A stretch of DNA of 60,373 nt, taken from the NCBI RefSeq assembly GCF_001646865.1, contig NZ_LRRB01000008.1, positions 1 through 60,373 of the forward strand, read 5' to 3'. Numbering within the stretch: position 1 is the first letter of the stretch; every line of letters begins with the position of its first letter. This document shows positions 37,869 through 46,449 of the stretch, piece by piece. Below the pieces are notes generated by a model. That model was given only the letters and a program-made list of their open reading frames with translations, had not been told where the DNA came from and did no database searches. Both the position numbers and the translations under genes were made by a program. Source of the DNA: Aldersonia kunmingensis (GTDB lineage: Bacteria > Actinomycetota > Actinomycetes > Mycobacteriales > Mycobacteriaceae).

Positions 37869-37913
37869 CGGCCGGCCCACCAAGCATCAGTAGAACTAGA
37901 AGGAGTTTTTGGC

Positions 37914-38819
37914 GTGAGCGGTATTTGTGAAGGTCGGGTCGTCATCGTGACGGGCGCGGGACGTGGCCTCGGCCGCGCCCACGCGCTCGCGTTCGCGGCC
38001 GAGGGCGCGAAGGTCGTGGTGAACGACCTCGGTGCCGGCATCGACGGTTCGTCGACCGGTGAGGATCCGGCCAGCGCGGTCGTCGCCGAGATCAAGGCCG
38101 CCGGTGGCGAGGCCGTCGTCAATGGTGCCGACGTCGCCGATTGGGCCGGTGCTCAGAGCCTGATCCAGACCGCGATCGACAACTTCGGCCGCCTCGACGT
38201 GCTGGTCAACAACGCAGGCTTCCTGCGCGACCGCATGCTCGCCAACATGTCCGAGGCCGAGTGGGACTCGGTGACCCGGGTGCACCTGAAGGGCCACTTC
38301 GCCCCGATGCGCCACGCCATCGAGTACTGGCGCGCCCAGTCCAAGGCCGGCGAGCCGGTGGACGCCCGCATCATCAACACCAGCTCCGGCGCAGGTCTGC
38401 AGGGCAGCATCGGCCAGGGCAACTACGCCTCCGCCAAGGGCGGTATCGCCACGCTGACGATTCAGGCTGCCGCCGAGTTCGGCCGCTACGGCGTGACCGT
38501 CAACGCGCTTGCCCCGTCGGCGCGTACCCGCATGACCGAGGGTGCCTTTGCCGAGACGATGGCCAAGCCCGAGTCGGGCTTCGACGCGATGGCGCCGGAG
38601 AACGTGTCGCCGATCGTCGTGTGGCTGGGCAGCACCGAATCCGCGGGTGTGACCGGCCGCGTGTTCGAGGTCGAGGCCGGCAAGGTCGCGCTCGCCGATG
38701 GCTGGCGCCACGGCGACCCGATCGACAAGGGCGCCAAGTGGGAGCCCGCGGAACTCGGCGATGTCGTACGCAAGCTCATCGATAACTCCGAACCGCCGGA
38801 GGCCGTGTACGGGGCGTAA
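37914..38819 (+). CDS. SDR of the KstR2 regulon (Rv3548c-like, 17beta-HSD4/hydroxyacyl-CoA type)
   Basis: 301 residues, longer than a classical SDR and like the dehydrogenase domain of peroxisomal multifunctional enzyme type 2: TGAGRGLGRAHALAFAAEGAKVVVNDLG, NNAGFLRDRMLANM and NYASAKGGIATL. The C-terminal extension after VTGRVFEVEAGK is usual in this group. GTG start with AAGGAG eight bases upstream, 45 bases after the previous gene. Probably a (3R or 3S)-hydroxyacyl-CoA dehydrogenase for a steroid CoA ester. Confidence 0.88.
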   Translation: MSGICEGRVVIVTGAGRGLGRAHALAFAAEGAKVVVNDLGAGIDGSSTGEDPASAVVAEIKAAGGEAVVNGADVADWAGAQSLIQTAIDNFGRLDVLVNNAGFLRDRMLANMSEAEWDSVTRVHLKGHFAPMRHAIEYWRAQSKAGEPVDARIINTSSGAGLQGSIGQGNYASAKGGIATLTIQAAAEFGRYGVTVNALAPSARTRMTEGAFAETMAKPESGFDAMAPENVSPIVVWLGSTESAGVTGRVFEVEAGKVALADGWRHGDPIDKGAKWEPAELGDVVRKLIDNSEPPEAVYGA

Positions 38820-38857
38820 TGCCACGTTGGGTCGGGCCAAAACTCTAAGGTTCGACG

Positions 38858-38877
38858 GCCAGCCTGCTGGCTAGGAT
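38858..38877 (+). promoter_or_regulatory. promoter of the repeat-rich surface protein gene
   Basis: GCCAGC CT GCTGGC (38858-38871), a perfect inverted repeat, abuts TAGGAT (38872-38877), which lies six bases before the GTG at 38884. The arrangement predicts a leaderless transcript with an operator in the spacer. Confidence 0.6.
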
Positions 38878-38883
38878 GAACAG

Positions 38884-40020
38884 GTGCCCGGTCACCGCGG
38901 CTTACGCGTGATTGCTGCCGCCACGGTGGCTGCGGGATCGCTCATGATCTGGCCGGCCGTATTCCTCTTGCCTCAGCCGGGCTTCGACGCTCCGGGAATC
39001 CCTGTCGCCAACGCCGCCGGGCCGCGCGATAGCCAGGGCGGCGGCACGGACCAGGGCAGCAACGATCGAGGCGACCAGGACCAGGGCGGCAACGACCAAG
39101 GCGACCAGGGCGACAACGACCAAGGCGACCAGGGCGGCAAGGACGACCGGGGCGACAACGACCAGGGCGACAACGACCAAGGCGACCAGGGCGGCAAGGA
39201 CGACCAGGGCAGCAACGACCAGGGCGACAACGACCAAGGCGACCAGGTCAGCAAGGACGACCAGGGCAGCAACGACCAGGGCGGCAACTACCAGGGCAGC
39301 AAGGACGACCAGGGCAGCAACGACCAGGACCGCGAAACTTCGGCCACCGCGCCCACGAAGACGGTGCCGACGTCGCCGCCCAAGGAGACCACGCCGCCCA
39401 AGGAGACCACGCCGCCCAAGGAGACCACGCCGCCCAAGGAGACGACACCGCCGACGGAGACGACACCGCCGACGGAGACGACACCGCCGACGGTAGTACC
39501 GCAGATCCCCGACTCGGACGGTGGCACTTTCCCGGGTATCCCCGTAATTCCGGCGGGTCTGGGTTTGGGCACGACATCTGGAGCTGCCGCCGGACCGGCG
39601 GGGACCTTTGGCTCAACGGGCCCGGGGGCGGTCCCTCCCGCGGCCGGCATGGTGCCACCCGGCGTCGGCGCAGCTCAGTCCGCCGGCGCGCCGCCCGTTC
39701 CCCTTACAGCGATTCCTCTATTTGTCGCTGGTCGAGTGGCACCGCAGCCGGCTATCTTCCCTGTCGGTCCCGCGGTGGCTGCCTTGTCGCCGGCCGCCGC
39801 ACGTACGCAGGTGGCATCGGCGCCAAAGCAGGACCCCGATATCGCCAACACTGCTGCGTTCGACAATCTGAGCCCCAGTGAGACGCTCGCCGTCGTCGGT
39901 GGCGTGGTCGGAATGATGCTTGCCGCAGTTCTCACCGGTGCGCTCACTTATCATGGAGCCTCCGCGCAGCAGCGGCGGATCACTGCGGCACGCGCCGAGT
40001 TCTTCGGGACGGGTTCCTGA
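38884..40020 (+). CDS. secreted or membrane-anchored protein with repetitive stalk
   Basis: 378 residues, no family recognised. In order: an N-terminal hydrophobic signal-like segment (VIAAATVAAGSLMIWPAVFLL), a Gln/Asp/Gly-rich region with 19-residue tandem repeats (about residues 80-136), six ETTPPK/ETTPPT-type hexapeptide repeats (about residues 167-202), a Pro/Gly/Ala linker, then a conserved C-terminus with a hydrophobic helix (TLAVVGGVVGMMLAAVLTGAL) followed by YHGASAQQRRITAARAEFFG. The same N- and C-termini occur in the next gene around a different linker. The C-terminal helix plus basic tail suggests a membrane anchor with a stalk outside the cell. GTG start, predicted leaderless. Confidence 0.75.
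   Translation: MPGHRGLRVIAAATVAAGSLMIWPAVFLLPQPGFDAPGIPVANAAGPRDSQGGGTDQGSNDRGDQDQGGNDQGDQGDNDQGDQGGKDDRGDNDQGDNDQGDQGGKDDQGSNDQGDNDQGDQVSKDDQGSNDQGGNYQGSKDDQGSNDQDRETSATAPTKTVPTSPPKETTPPKETTPPKETTPPKETTPPTETTPPTETTPPTVVPQIPDSDGGTFPGIPVIPAGLGLGTTSGAAAGPAGTFGSTGPGAVPPAAGMVPPGVGAAQSAGAPPVPLTAIPLFVAGRVAPQPAIFPVGPAVAALSPAAARTQVASAPKQDPDIANTAAFDNLSPSETLAVVGGVVGMMLAAVLTGALTYHGASAQQRRITAARAEFFGTGS
39121..39291 (+). repeat. three tandem 57-bp repeats within the stalk protein
   Basis: Units 39121-39177, 39178-39234 and 39235-39291, nearly identical, each encoding 19 residues of the type QGDQGGKDDxGxNDQGDND. In-frame unit length means copy number can vary without frameshift. Confidence 0.85.
39382..39489 (+). 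repeat. six tandem 18-bp repeats (KETTPP/TETTPP)
   Basis: Units of AAGGAGACCACGCCGCCC type at 39382, 39400, 39418, 39436, 39454 and 39472; the last two begin with ACG so the first residue changes from Lys to Thr. Encodes a Pro/Thr-rich rod. Confidence 0.85.
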
Positions 40021-40072
40021 CAGACGACAGGCGCGGTCGTAACACCAGGCTGCGCCAGGGCGAAAATCTAGC

Positions 40073-40102
40073 TAACCCCCCTGGTTAACTCCCCGATAGG
40101 AT
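40073..40102 (+). promoter_or_regulatory. promoter of the second surface protein gene, with dyad
   Basis: TAACC CCCCT GGTTA (40073-40087), a perfect 5-base inverted repeat at the -35 position, and TAGGAT (40097-40102) six bases before the GTG at 40109. Same leaderless layout as the upstream paralogue. Confidence 0.6.
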
Positions 40103-40108
40103 GTGAAC

Positions 40109-40906
40109 GTGCCTGATCACCGCCGATTGCGAGTGATCGCCGTTGCCTGCGTCGCGGCGGGCTTCGGCTTGATGTTTGCGCCGGGGCTCGTGTCGGCCCA
40201 GCCCAACTTCACTGTTCCGGGAGTCCCCACCCCCGATGTCCCGCTGCCTGGCACTGATCAGGGCACGCCGGGAACGGGCGGCGGCGGTGCCGGAATCTCA
40301 CTGGGTGGCGGTATCGGCGGCGGCATCACCATCGGCGCGCCCCCGAAAACGACGACGCCACCCCCGCCAGCCACCCAGCCACCGCCGGTAACCCCGCAGT
40401 TCCCGACCAACCCGGAGGGCGAGGTCAACCCGGGTACGCCGGGAACGATTCCGGCAGGTCCAGGTACGACGGTTCCGCCGACCACCACACCAGCAGGTCC
40501 CGAGGGCACCGTCGCGCCCACATCGACTGCCACCGTGCCGCCTACGGCTGCCGGCATCGCATCTCCGGGCGAGGTTCCTCCGTCCGGGGGGATTCCGAAC
40601 ATTGCTCCGCCGCTGATCCCCGGCGCGGTACCGCTTGGCACCGCCGTCGCACCGATTACCGGAGCAGCACCACTGACCGATCAAGGCGTCAAGCCGGCCT
40701 CGGTGAATGGGTCGAATGCCGAAGTCGCGCAGGTCGCAGCAATGGAGTCGTTGAGCAACGGTGACATGGTTGCCGTGGCCGGTGGCGTGGGCGGAATGAT
40801 GCTCGCTGGGGTACTGGCCGGCGCATTCACTTACCGTGGGGCGTCCGCACAGCAGCGTCGAATCGATTCAGCGCGCGTCCAGTTCTTCGGGAACGGTGGA
40901 CGATGA
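40109..40906 (+). CDS. secreted or membrane-anchored protein, paralogue of the stalk protein
   Basis: 265 residues. The N-terminus VPDHRRLRVIAVACVAAG with a signal-like segment ending VSAQP parallels VPGHRGLRVIAAATVAAG of the upstream gene; the middle is Gly/Pro/Thr-rich with no long repeats; the C-terminal helix and tail (GGMMLAGVLAGAFTYRGASAQQRRIDSARVQFFG) match the upstream protein closely. GTG at 40109 rather than the GTG six bases before, because of the homology and the -10 spacing. Its stop overlaps the ImmA/IrrE start (ATGA), so it is part of that operon. Function unknown. Confidence 0.75.
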   Translation: MPDHRRLRVIAVACVAAGFGLMFAPGLVSAQPNFTVPGVPTPDVPLPGTDQGTPGTGGGGAGISLGGGIGGGITIGAPPKTTTPPPPATQPPPVTPQFPTNPEGEVNPGTPGTIPAGPGTTVPPTTTPAGPEGTVAPTSTATVPPTAAGIASPGEVPPSGGIPNIAPPLIPGAVPLGTAVAPITGAAPLTDQGVKPASVNGSNAEVAQVAAMESLSNGDMVAVAGGVGGMMLAGVLAGAFTYRGASAQQRRIDSARVQFFGNGGR

Positions 40907-41409
40907 CGCACGGAGTTCTGGCAGGTGCCCGGTCCTATCGCCGGGTAGCGGCAGCTGTTGACGCAGTGTGTGCCGTTGCCGCAGACGCACATGCCGCCGA
41001 CCTGGAGGCAGTCGTCGACGCCGTGGCGAATGAGCGGCGCCGCGTGATCGAGATCGAGGTGGCCGAATTGCCGCCGGGTCTGTGTGGTCAGCGGCGGGGC
41101 TATCACGATCGGGACGTCATCGTTCTTTCGGCGGCAGTACCGAACCGGGACTGGACGCTCGCGCACGAGTTGGGCCACGTCGTCTTCAACCATCCGGGCG
41201 TACCGGCCCGCGAGTCGTTCATGGAGGCGGACGACGATCTGATCGCCTACATGCTGAGCCAGCGCACCCACACCGTGGATCACGGAACCGACATGCTCGC
41301 CGAGTGGGAAGCGGAAACCTTCGCGAACATGCTGCTGACGCGGCTTCGCGTGATCAACCGCAATGACACCGGTGTTGCGCGGCTCCGGTTCGACGAGGCA
41401 CTCGGGTGA
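40903..41409 (+). CDS. ImmA/IrrE-family metallopeptidase
   Basis: 168 residues. The zinc motif HELGH is at about residues 88-92 in DWTLAHELGHVVFNH, and WEAETFANMLL supplies a likely third ligand Glu. ImmA/IrrE proteases cleave XRE-type repressors or related regulators in response to stress. Overlaps both neighbours by four bases. The nearest HTH protein is the EspR-like gene 1 kb away, transcribed convergently, which is the natural candidate substrate (inference). An N-terminal helical part of about 60 residues precedes the catalytic domain. Confidence 0.88.
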   Translation: MTHGVLAGARSYRRVAAAVDAVCAVAADAHAADLEAVVDAVANERRRVIEIEVAELPPGLCGQRRGYHDRDVIVLSAAVPNRDWTLAHELGHVVFNHPGVPARESFMEADDDLIAYMLSQRTHTVDHGTDMLAEWEAETFANMLLTRLRVINRNDTGVARLRFDEALG

Positions 41410-42401
41410 CCGCTTGGCTGGTCGCGTTGCTCGTATGGATGGCGGCGGGCGCGCGAGTCGGACGTGTGATCGTGCGTCCCGCCACCACCATCCGGCTGGC
41501 GATCGTGGTGGCCGTCATCGCTGTGGCCGCTGCGGTCACCGTGGCGATTCCGGAGGTCGCGCGGGCGATCGACAAGGCCGGGCAGGCTGAGGGCGGCGTT
41601 AACGGCGCCTCGCTCTCGGCGACGATCGGAACGTCACTCTGGGTCTGTTTCGCGGGGGCGGTCACGGCGATCGCGATCGCGGCATGGCGATTCGTCGCAC
41701 AGCGGTTTCTGCGGCCGATCGCTGCCGCGACGTACGTCGCTGCGGCAATCGTCGTACTGGCGACTTTCGTCTGGTCGGTCGACATCGGCTGGATCGCTGT
41801 GGTGGCAACCGGCGCGTTCATCGTGATCACTGGGCTGCGAAATCTTGCCTGGACACCGCTCGGGCGGGGTATCGCCCTCTTCACCGCGGCCACCGCGGTC
41901 GTGGCAGTCCTCGCTGCCCTGCAAGTGGTCGATCCGCCCTCGCGTGTACCGGGAGTTGCGCCGTTCGCCACCCCGGGTTGGGCATGGTCGGCCGCGGCGT
42001 GCGTGATTGCGCTCGGGTCGGTGTGGATCCTCATCGAGGTGTGGTTCCGCGCGAAGTTGTTGTTGCGTCGGACCCGATCTCTGCACAAGTCGCTGACCGA
42101 CCGGTTTCCCGAGGTTGTGATGAGCGATGGCTATCGCAGGACCACGACGGTGCTGCGGGCGTCGGACCAGGTCGCGAACATCATGGACGCGCTGTACCTG
42201 CAGTCCGGTGGCGGTATCGCACCGGCGCGGCCGAATCCGCCCCCGGAGTCGAGGAACGAGCGAGCCGCAGCGGTGGCACAGTGGGTGCGCGACCCGGAGA
42301 CCGGGACGCCCCTGGATGCGAAATGGGTGACACCGCCCGACGGCGTGTCGGCTCGGCGCTGGGTGGTTGCGGTTGCCCGTGCCTATTCGGACGGGTCGTA
42401 A
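41406..42401 (+). CDS. polytopic membrane protein (MAB_1171c-like, tentative)
   Basis: 331 residues. About seven hydrophobic helices fill the first 220 residues (for example IRLAIVVAVIAVAAAVTVAI, WVCFAGAVTAIAIAAWRFV, WIAVVATGAFIVITGLRNLAW, WSAAACVIALGSVWILIEVWF); the C-terminal 110 residues are soluble and Arg-rich, with SLTDRFPEVVMSDGYRRTTTVLRASDQ. Similar proteins occur beside XRE regulators and ImmA/IrrE proteases in actinobacteria. GTG start overlaps the protease stop. A sensor or transporter is possible; no substrate is indicated. Confidence 0.7.
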   Translation: MTAWLVALLVWMAAGARVGRVIVRPATTIRLAIVVAVIAVAAAVTVAIPEVARAIDKAGQAEGGVNGASLSATIGTSLWVCFAGAVTAIAIAAWRFVAQRFLRPIAAATYVAAAIVVLATFVWSVDIGWIAVVATGAFIVITGLRNLAWTPLGRGIALFTAATAVVAVLAALQVVDPPSRVPGVAPFATPGWAWSAAACVIALGSVWILIEVWFRAKLLLRRTRSLHKSLTDRFPEVVMSDGYRRTTTVLRASDQVANIMDALYLQSGGGIAPARPNPPPESRNERAAAVAQWVRDPETGTPLDAKWVTPPDGVSARRWVVAVARAYSDGS

Positions 42402-42411
42402 CGCGGAGCGA

Positions 42412-42828
42412 TTAGCTCGACGCGTCCGGCGGGACCTCCGGGAGACCCTCGCTCGCGCGCAACTTCTCCGCCATCGACGTCAGCAGACTCTGCGATTCCT
42501 CGGAGAGGTCGAAGGCGCGAGCAGACAGCCGGCGCAATCCGTAGCCCTGCAGTTGCGACAGCAGCTCGAGATCGTGCTCGATCTTGGCGGCGTAGATGTC
42601 GTTGAAGAAGTAGTCCGACTTCACCTTGAAGAACTTCGCCAGCGCGGCCACCGTCTCATCGGACGGATTGGTCCGCTGTCCAGACCGAAGCTGCGACAGG
42701 TACGGCTTCGAGATCGAATGGCCGGCAGCAGTCAGCGCGGCCGCAACTTCCGCATTCGTATGCGGCTTGCGCCCGGGCGGATGAACCGTCTCGAACAGTT
42801 TGTTCAGCCTTGCGGCGAAATCGGCCAT
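42412..42828 (-). CDS. EspR-like XRE regulator
   Basis: 138 residues. FAARLNKLFETVHPPGRKPHTNAEVAAAL then SISKPYLSQLRSGQRTNPSDETVAALAKFF matches the atypical HTH of EspR, the nucleoid-associated regulator of ESX-1 genes; the C-terminal dimerisation helices follow. Ten bases separate its stop from that of the convergent membrane protein gene. EspR binds TTTGC-containing sites at many loci; five such motifs lie in its own upstream region. It may be the substrate of the nearby ImmA/IrrE protease (inference). Confidence 0.88.
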   Translation of the reverse strand: MADFAARLNKLFETVHPPGRKPHTNAEVAAALTAAGHSISKPYLSQLRSGQRTNPSDETVAALAKFFKVKSDYFFNDIYAAKIEHDLELLSQLQGYGLRRLSARAFDLSEESQSLLTSMAEKLRASEGLPEVPPDASS

Positions 42829-43231
42829 CGTCGTCTGCCACCTCCTCGACCGCTACCTATTTCGCAAAAACTTGCGGCCACGTCACACAATAGCGGTTTG
42901 GTAACTGCAAACCTAGCACCGCGGCCGTGATTCGCGACGCACCTTTGCGTCGAAAGTGCATCACAAGGCCCAAATCGGCCCGATCAAGCTGCGATTGCAG
43001 CGATATAACCAAGAGACCGGTCGGTATGTGCTGTTTGAACTATCGAATGTTCAAATTTATATACATTTGCCACATGTTTGCCACGATTTGATAACGGAAA
43101 CCTGTGCGAGACTTGGTCATTCGTCCAAATTCGGGCGTTCCACAGACAACTACGGCGGCCGGGCGGCCCGACCGAACGCACGCTCGGGGCGTGCTTTCGG
43201 GGGCCACCCGACCGCCGTCGGGGTGGTCGGA
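42829..43231. promoter_or_regulatory. AT-rich regulatory region upstream of the EspR-like gene
   Basis: No gene is seen in these 403 bases. TTTGC occurs on one strand or the other at 42864-42868, 42907-42911, 42944-42948, 43066-43070 and 43077-43081; the last two are TTTGCCAC direct repeats exactly 11 bases apart. TTTGAAC and GTTCAAA form an inverted repeat at 43034-43055. The stretch 43010-43130 is markedly AT-rich against its surroundings. This fits autoregulation by an EspR-type protein. The right end holds the thiolase terminator. Confidence 0.6.
43204..43226 (-). terminator. hairpin after the fadA5-type gene
   Basis: CCACCCGAC (43204-43212) pairs with GTCGGGGTGG (43217-43226), one bulge, just beyond the stop at 43232 on the minus strand. 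Another GC-rich hairpin follows at about 43177-43194. Confidence 0.6.
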
Positions 43232-44542
<1,311 letters not shown>

Positions 44543-44562
44543 TCACTGCTGGAGGAGTTGCT

Positions 44563-45810
44563 GTGGGCAAACCCAATCTTCCCGAGGGATTCGACGTCAC
44601 AGACCCCGAGGTCTACGTCGACCGGATGCCCTTCGAGGAGTACGCCGAACTGCGCAAGAGTGCGCCGATTTGGTGGAATCCGAAATCGCCCGAGGTTGGC
44701 GGTTTCCAAGACGACGGCTACTGGGTGGTCAGCAAGCACGCCGACGTCCGTGAGGTTTCCATCCGCAGCGACGTGTTCTCCACCTGGGAGAACACCGCGA
44801 TTCCGCGCTTCAACGACGAGATCACGCGTGATCAGATCGAGATGCAGCGCTTTGTGCTCCTGAACAAGGACGCGCCGGAGCACACCAAGCTTCGCAAGAT
44901 CGTGTCGCGTGGCTTCACCCCCCGCGCGATCAACAGCCTGACCGACGAACTGCGTGAGCGCGCGGCGAAGATCGTCCGCGAGGCAGCCGAGACCGGCTCC
45001 GGCGACTTCGTCACCCAGGTGGCCGCCGAGCTGCCGCTGCAGGCGATCGCCGAGCTCATTGGTGTTCCGCAGGAGGACCGCGCGAAGGTCTTCGACTGGT
45101 CGAACACGATGACCTCGTACGACGATCCGGAGTTCGAGGGCGCAGACCCGCTCGCCGCGTCGACCGAGCTGCTCGGCTACGCGTGGCAGATGGCCGAGAA
45201 CAAGAAGGCCTGCCCGGCCGACGACATCATGACCAAGCTCATCGAGGCGGACATCGACGGCGAGGCGCTCAGCTCGGAGGAGTTCGGCTTCTTCGTGATG
45301 ATGCTCGCGGTGGCCGGCAACGAGACCACTCGTAACGCCACCACCCACGGCATGCACGCCTTCCTGGAGAACCCGGAGCAGTGGGAACTCTTCAAGAAGG
45401 AGCGTCCCGCGACGACCGCCGACGAGATCATCCGTTGGGCGTCGCCGATCACCGCCTTCCAGCGCACCGCGCTCGCGGACACCGAACTCAGCGGTCAGCA
45501 GATCAAGAAGGGCGACCGCGTCGTCATGCTCTACGCATCGGCGAACTTCGACGAGGACGTGTTCGAGAACCCGACGAAGTTCGACATCACGCGTGACCCG
45601 AACCCGCACGTCTCGTTCGGTGGCACGGGTGCGCACTACTGCCTCGGCGCCAACCTGGCCCGCCTGGAGATCGACATCATCTTCAACGCGATCGCCGATG
45701 TGCTGCCCGACATCAGCATGCTCACCCCGCCGACCCGCCTGCGTTCGGGCTGGCTGAACGGCATCAAGGAGTTCAACGTCGACTACAAGACCTGCCCGGT
45801 CGCGCACTGA
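44563..45810 (+). CDS. cyp125: steroid C26/C27-monooxygenase, CYP125
   Basis: 415 residues. The I-helix motif is AVAGNETTRNATTHG, ExxR is in DEIIRWASP, and the heme loop FGGTGAHYCLG has the Cys near residue 360. CYP125 oxidises the terminal methyl of cholesterol or cholestenone to the acid that is then activated by a FadD. The GTG at 44563 was chosen because GGAGGAG lies six bases upstream; an ATG 24 bases earlier would place that site inside the coding region. Divergent from the fadA5-type gene and under a KstR-type operator. Confidence 0.93.
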   Translation: MGKPNLPEGFDVTDPEVYVDRMPFEEYAELRKSAPIWWNPKSPEVGGFQDDGYWVVSKHADVREVSIRSDVFSTWENTAIPRFNDEITRDQIEMQRFVLLNKDAPEHTKLRKIVSRGFTPRAINSLTDELRERAAKIVREAAETGSGDFVTQVAAELPLQAIAELIGVPQEDRAKVFDWSNTMTSYDDPEFEGADPLAASTELLGYAWQMAENKKACPADDIMTKLIEADIDGEALSSEEFGFFVMMLAVAGNETTRNATTHGMHAFLENPEQWELFKKERPATTADEIIRWASPITAFQRTALADTELSGQQIKKGDRVVMLYASANFDEDVFENPTKFDITRDPNPHVSFGGTGAHYCLGANLARLEIDIIFNAIADVLPDISMLTPPTRLRSGWLNGIKEFNVDYKTCPVAH

Positions 45811-45836
45811 CGCTGAGCTCGATCTGAGCTGACAAA

Positions 45837-45866
45837 GGGAGGCACCGGAGCGATCCGGTGCCTCCC
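45837..45866 (+). terminator. intrinsic terminator after CYP125
   Basis: GGGAGGCACCGG and complement, perfect 12-base arms with a six-base loop, followed by TTAC. Confidence 0.88.
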
Positions 45867-45889
45867 TTACTCGTTTGGCCAGCGCTCAG

Positions 45890-45955
45890 CGGTGCAAAGT
45901 TTGTATGCGGGGCCGAAACTTTGCACCCATAAACACAATTTGCACTCGTTTGGCC
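45890..45955 (+). repeat. 66-bp intergenic repeat, copy C
   Basis: Ungapped match to copy A with GGTGCAAAG and CTTTGCACC forming a clean stem around the invariant GGGCCGAAACTT. The right end ACTCGTTTGGCC (45944-45955) also occurs at 45869-45880, so the unit is bracketed by a 12-base direct repeat. Confidence 0.75.
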
Positions 45956-45978
45956 CGTGAAGGGCGACCTGAAACGCA

Positions 45979-46016
45979 GAATGCGCCCACCCGAGTGAAC
46001 TCGGATGGGCGCATTC
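45979..46016 (-). terminator. intrinsic terminator of the ltp3 operon
   Basis: GAATGCGCCCA and CCGAG arms pair with CTCGG and TGGGCGCATTC around a TGAA loop, 22 bases beyond the stop at 46039. Its GAATGCGCCC arm is like that of the hairpin at 12344. Confidence 0.85.
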
Positions 46017-46038
46017 GTCCGTAGAACTGCGCCCGGAC

Positions 46039-46449
46039 TCAGGCGGGACGGGCGGTCTTCATCGCCCGGTCGACCTCCCAGAAGGCCCGGAGGTTGAGCA
46101 GCTTGCCCTCGTCGTTCACGCGGTAGGTGAACACACCCTCGGCGTCGATGATGCTGCCGCCGATCGAGGTACGGATCAGGCCGGTGAAGACGATCTCGTT
46201 GCCGCACTGGAACGAGTCATTGTGGATGAACTCGATCGAATCGGTCTTCGCGATCGCCATGTCGTAGAACCGCGCGATCGCCTCTTTGCCGTGATGGCCC
46301 TTGCCCTCGGGGTCGAAACCCGAAGGGCCGACGGGATCTTCGACGCAGCCGTCTTCGGCAAAGAGGGCCAGCCAGCCGTCCTTGTCCTTGGTTCGGGCAC
46401 AGGCCTGCGAGGCGAGTGCGGCTACGCGGGCGGGATGGTCAGCGCTCAT
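46039..46449 (-). CDS. ketosteroid isomerase-like protein
   Basis: 136 residues, NTF2 fold. WLALFAEDGCVEDPVGPSG contains the EDPVG box that carries the catalytic base Asp of bacterial ketosteroid isomerases, and the C-terminal strand pair GVFTYRVNDEGKLLNLRAFW matches the KSI pattern. It could isomerise delta5- to delta4-3-ketosteroids. The ATG at 46449 overlaps the stop of the oxidoreductase gene (ATGA); the in-frame extension upstream lies inside that gene. Last gene of the DUF35-ltp4-ltp3-LLM operon. Confidence 0.78.
   Translation of the reverse strand: MSADHPARVAALASQACARTKDKDGWLALFAEDGCVEDPVGPSGFDPEGKGHHGKEAIARFYDMAIAKTDSIEFIHNDSFQCGNEIVFTGLIRTSIGGSIIDAEGVFTYRVNDEGKLLNLRAFWEVDRAMKTARPA

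Noticed and set aside
39040-39490. CRISPR-like array from regularly spaced repeats
   Set aside because: The repeats are in frame within a coding gene, tandem without unique spacers, and no cas genes are present.
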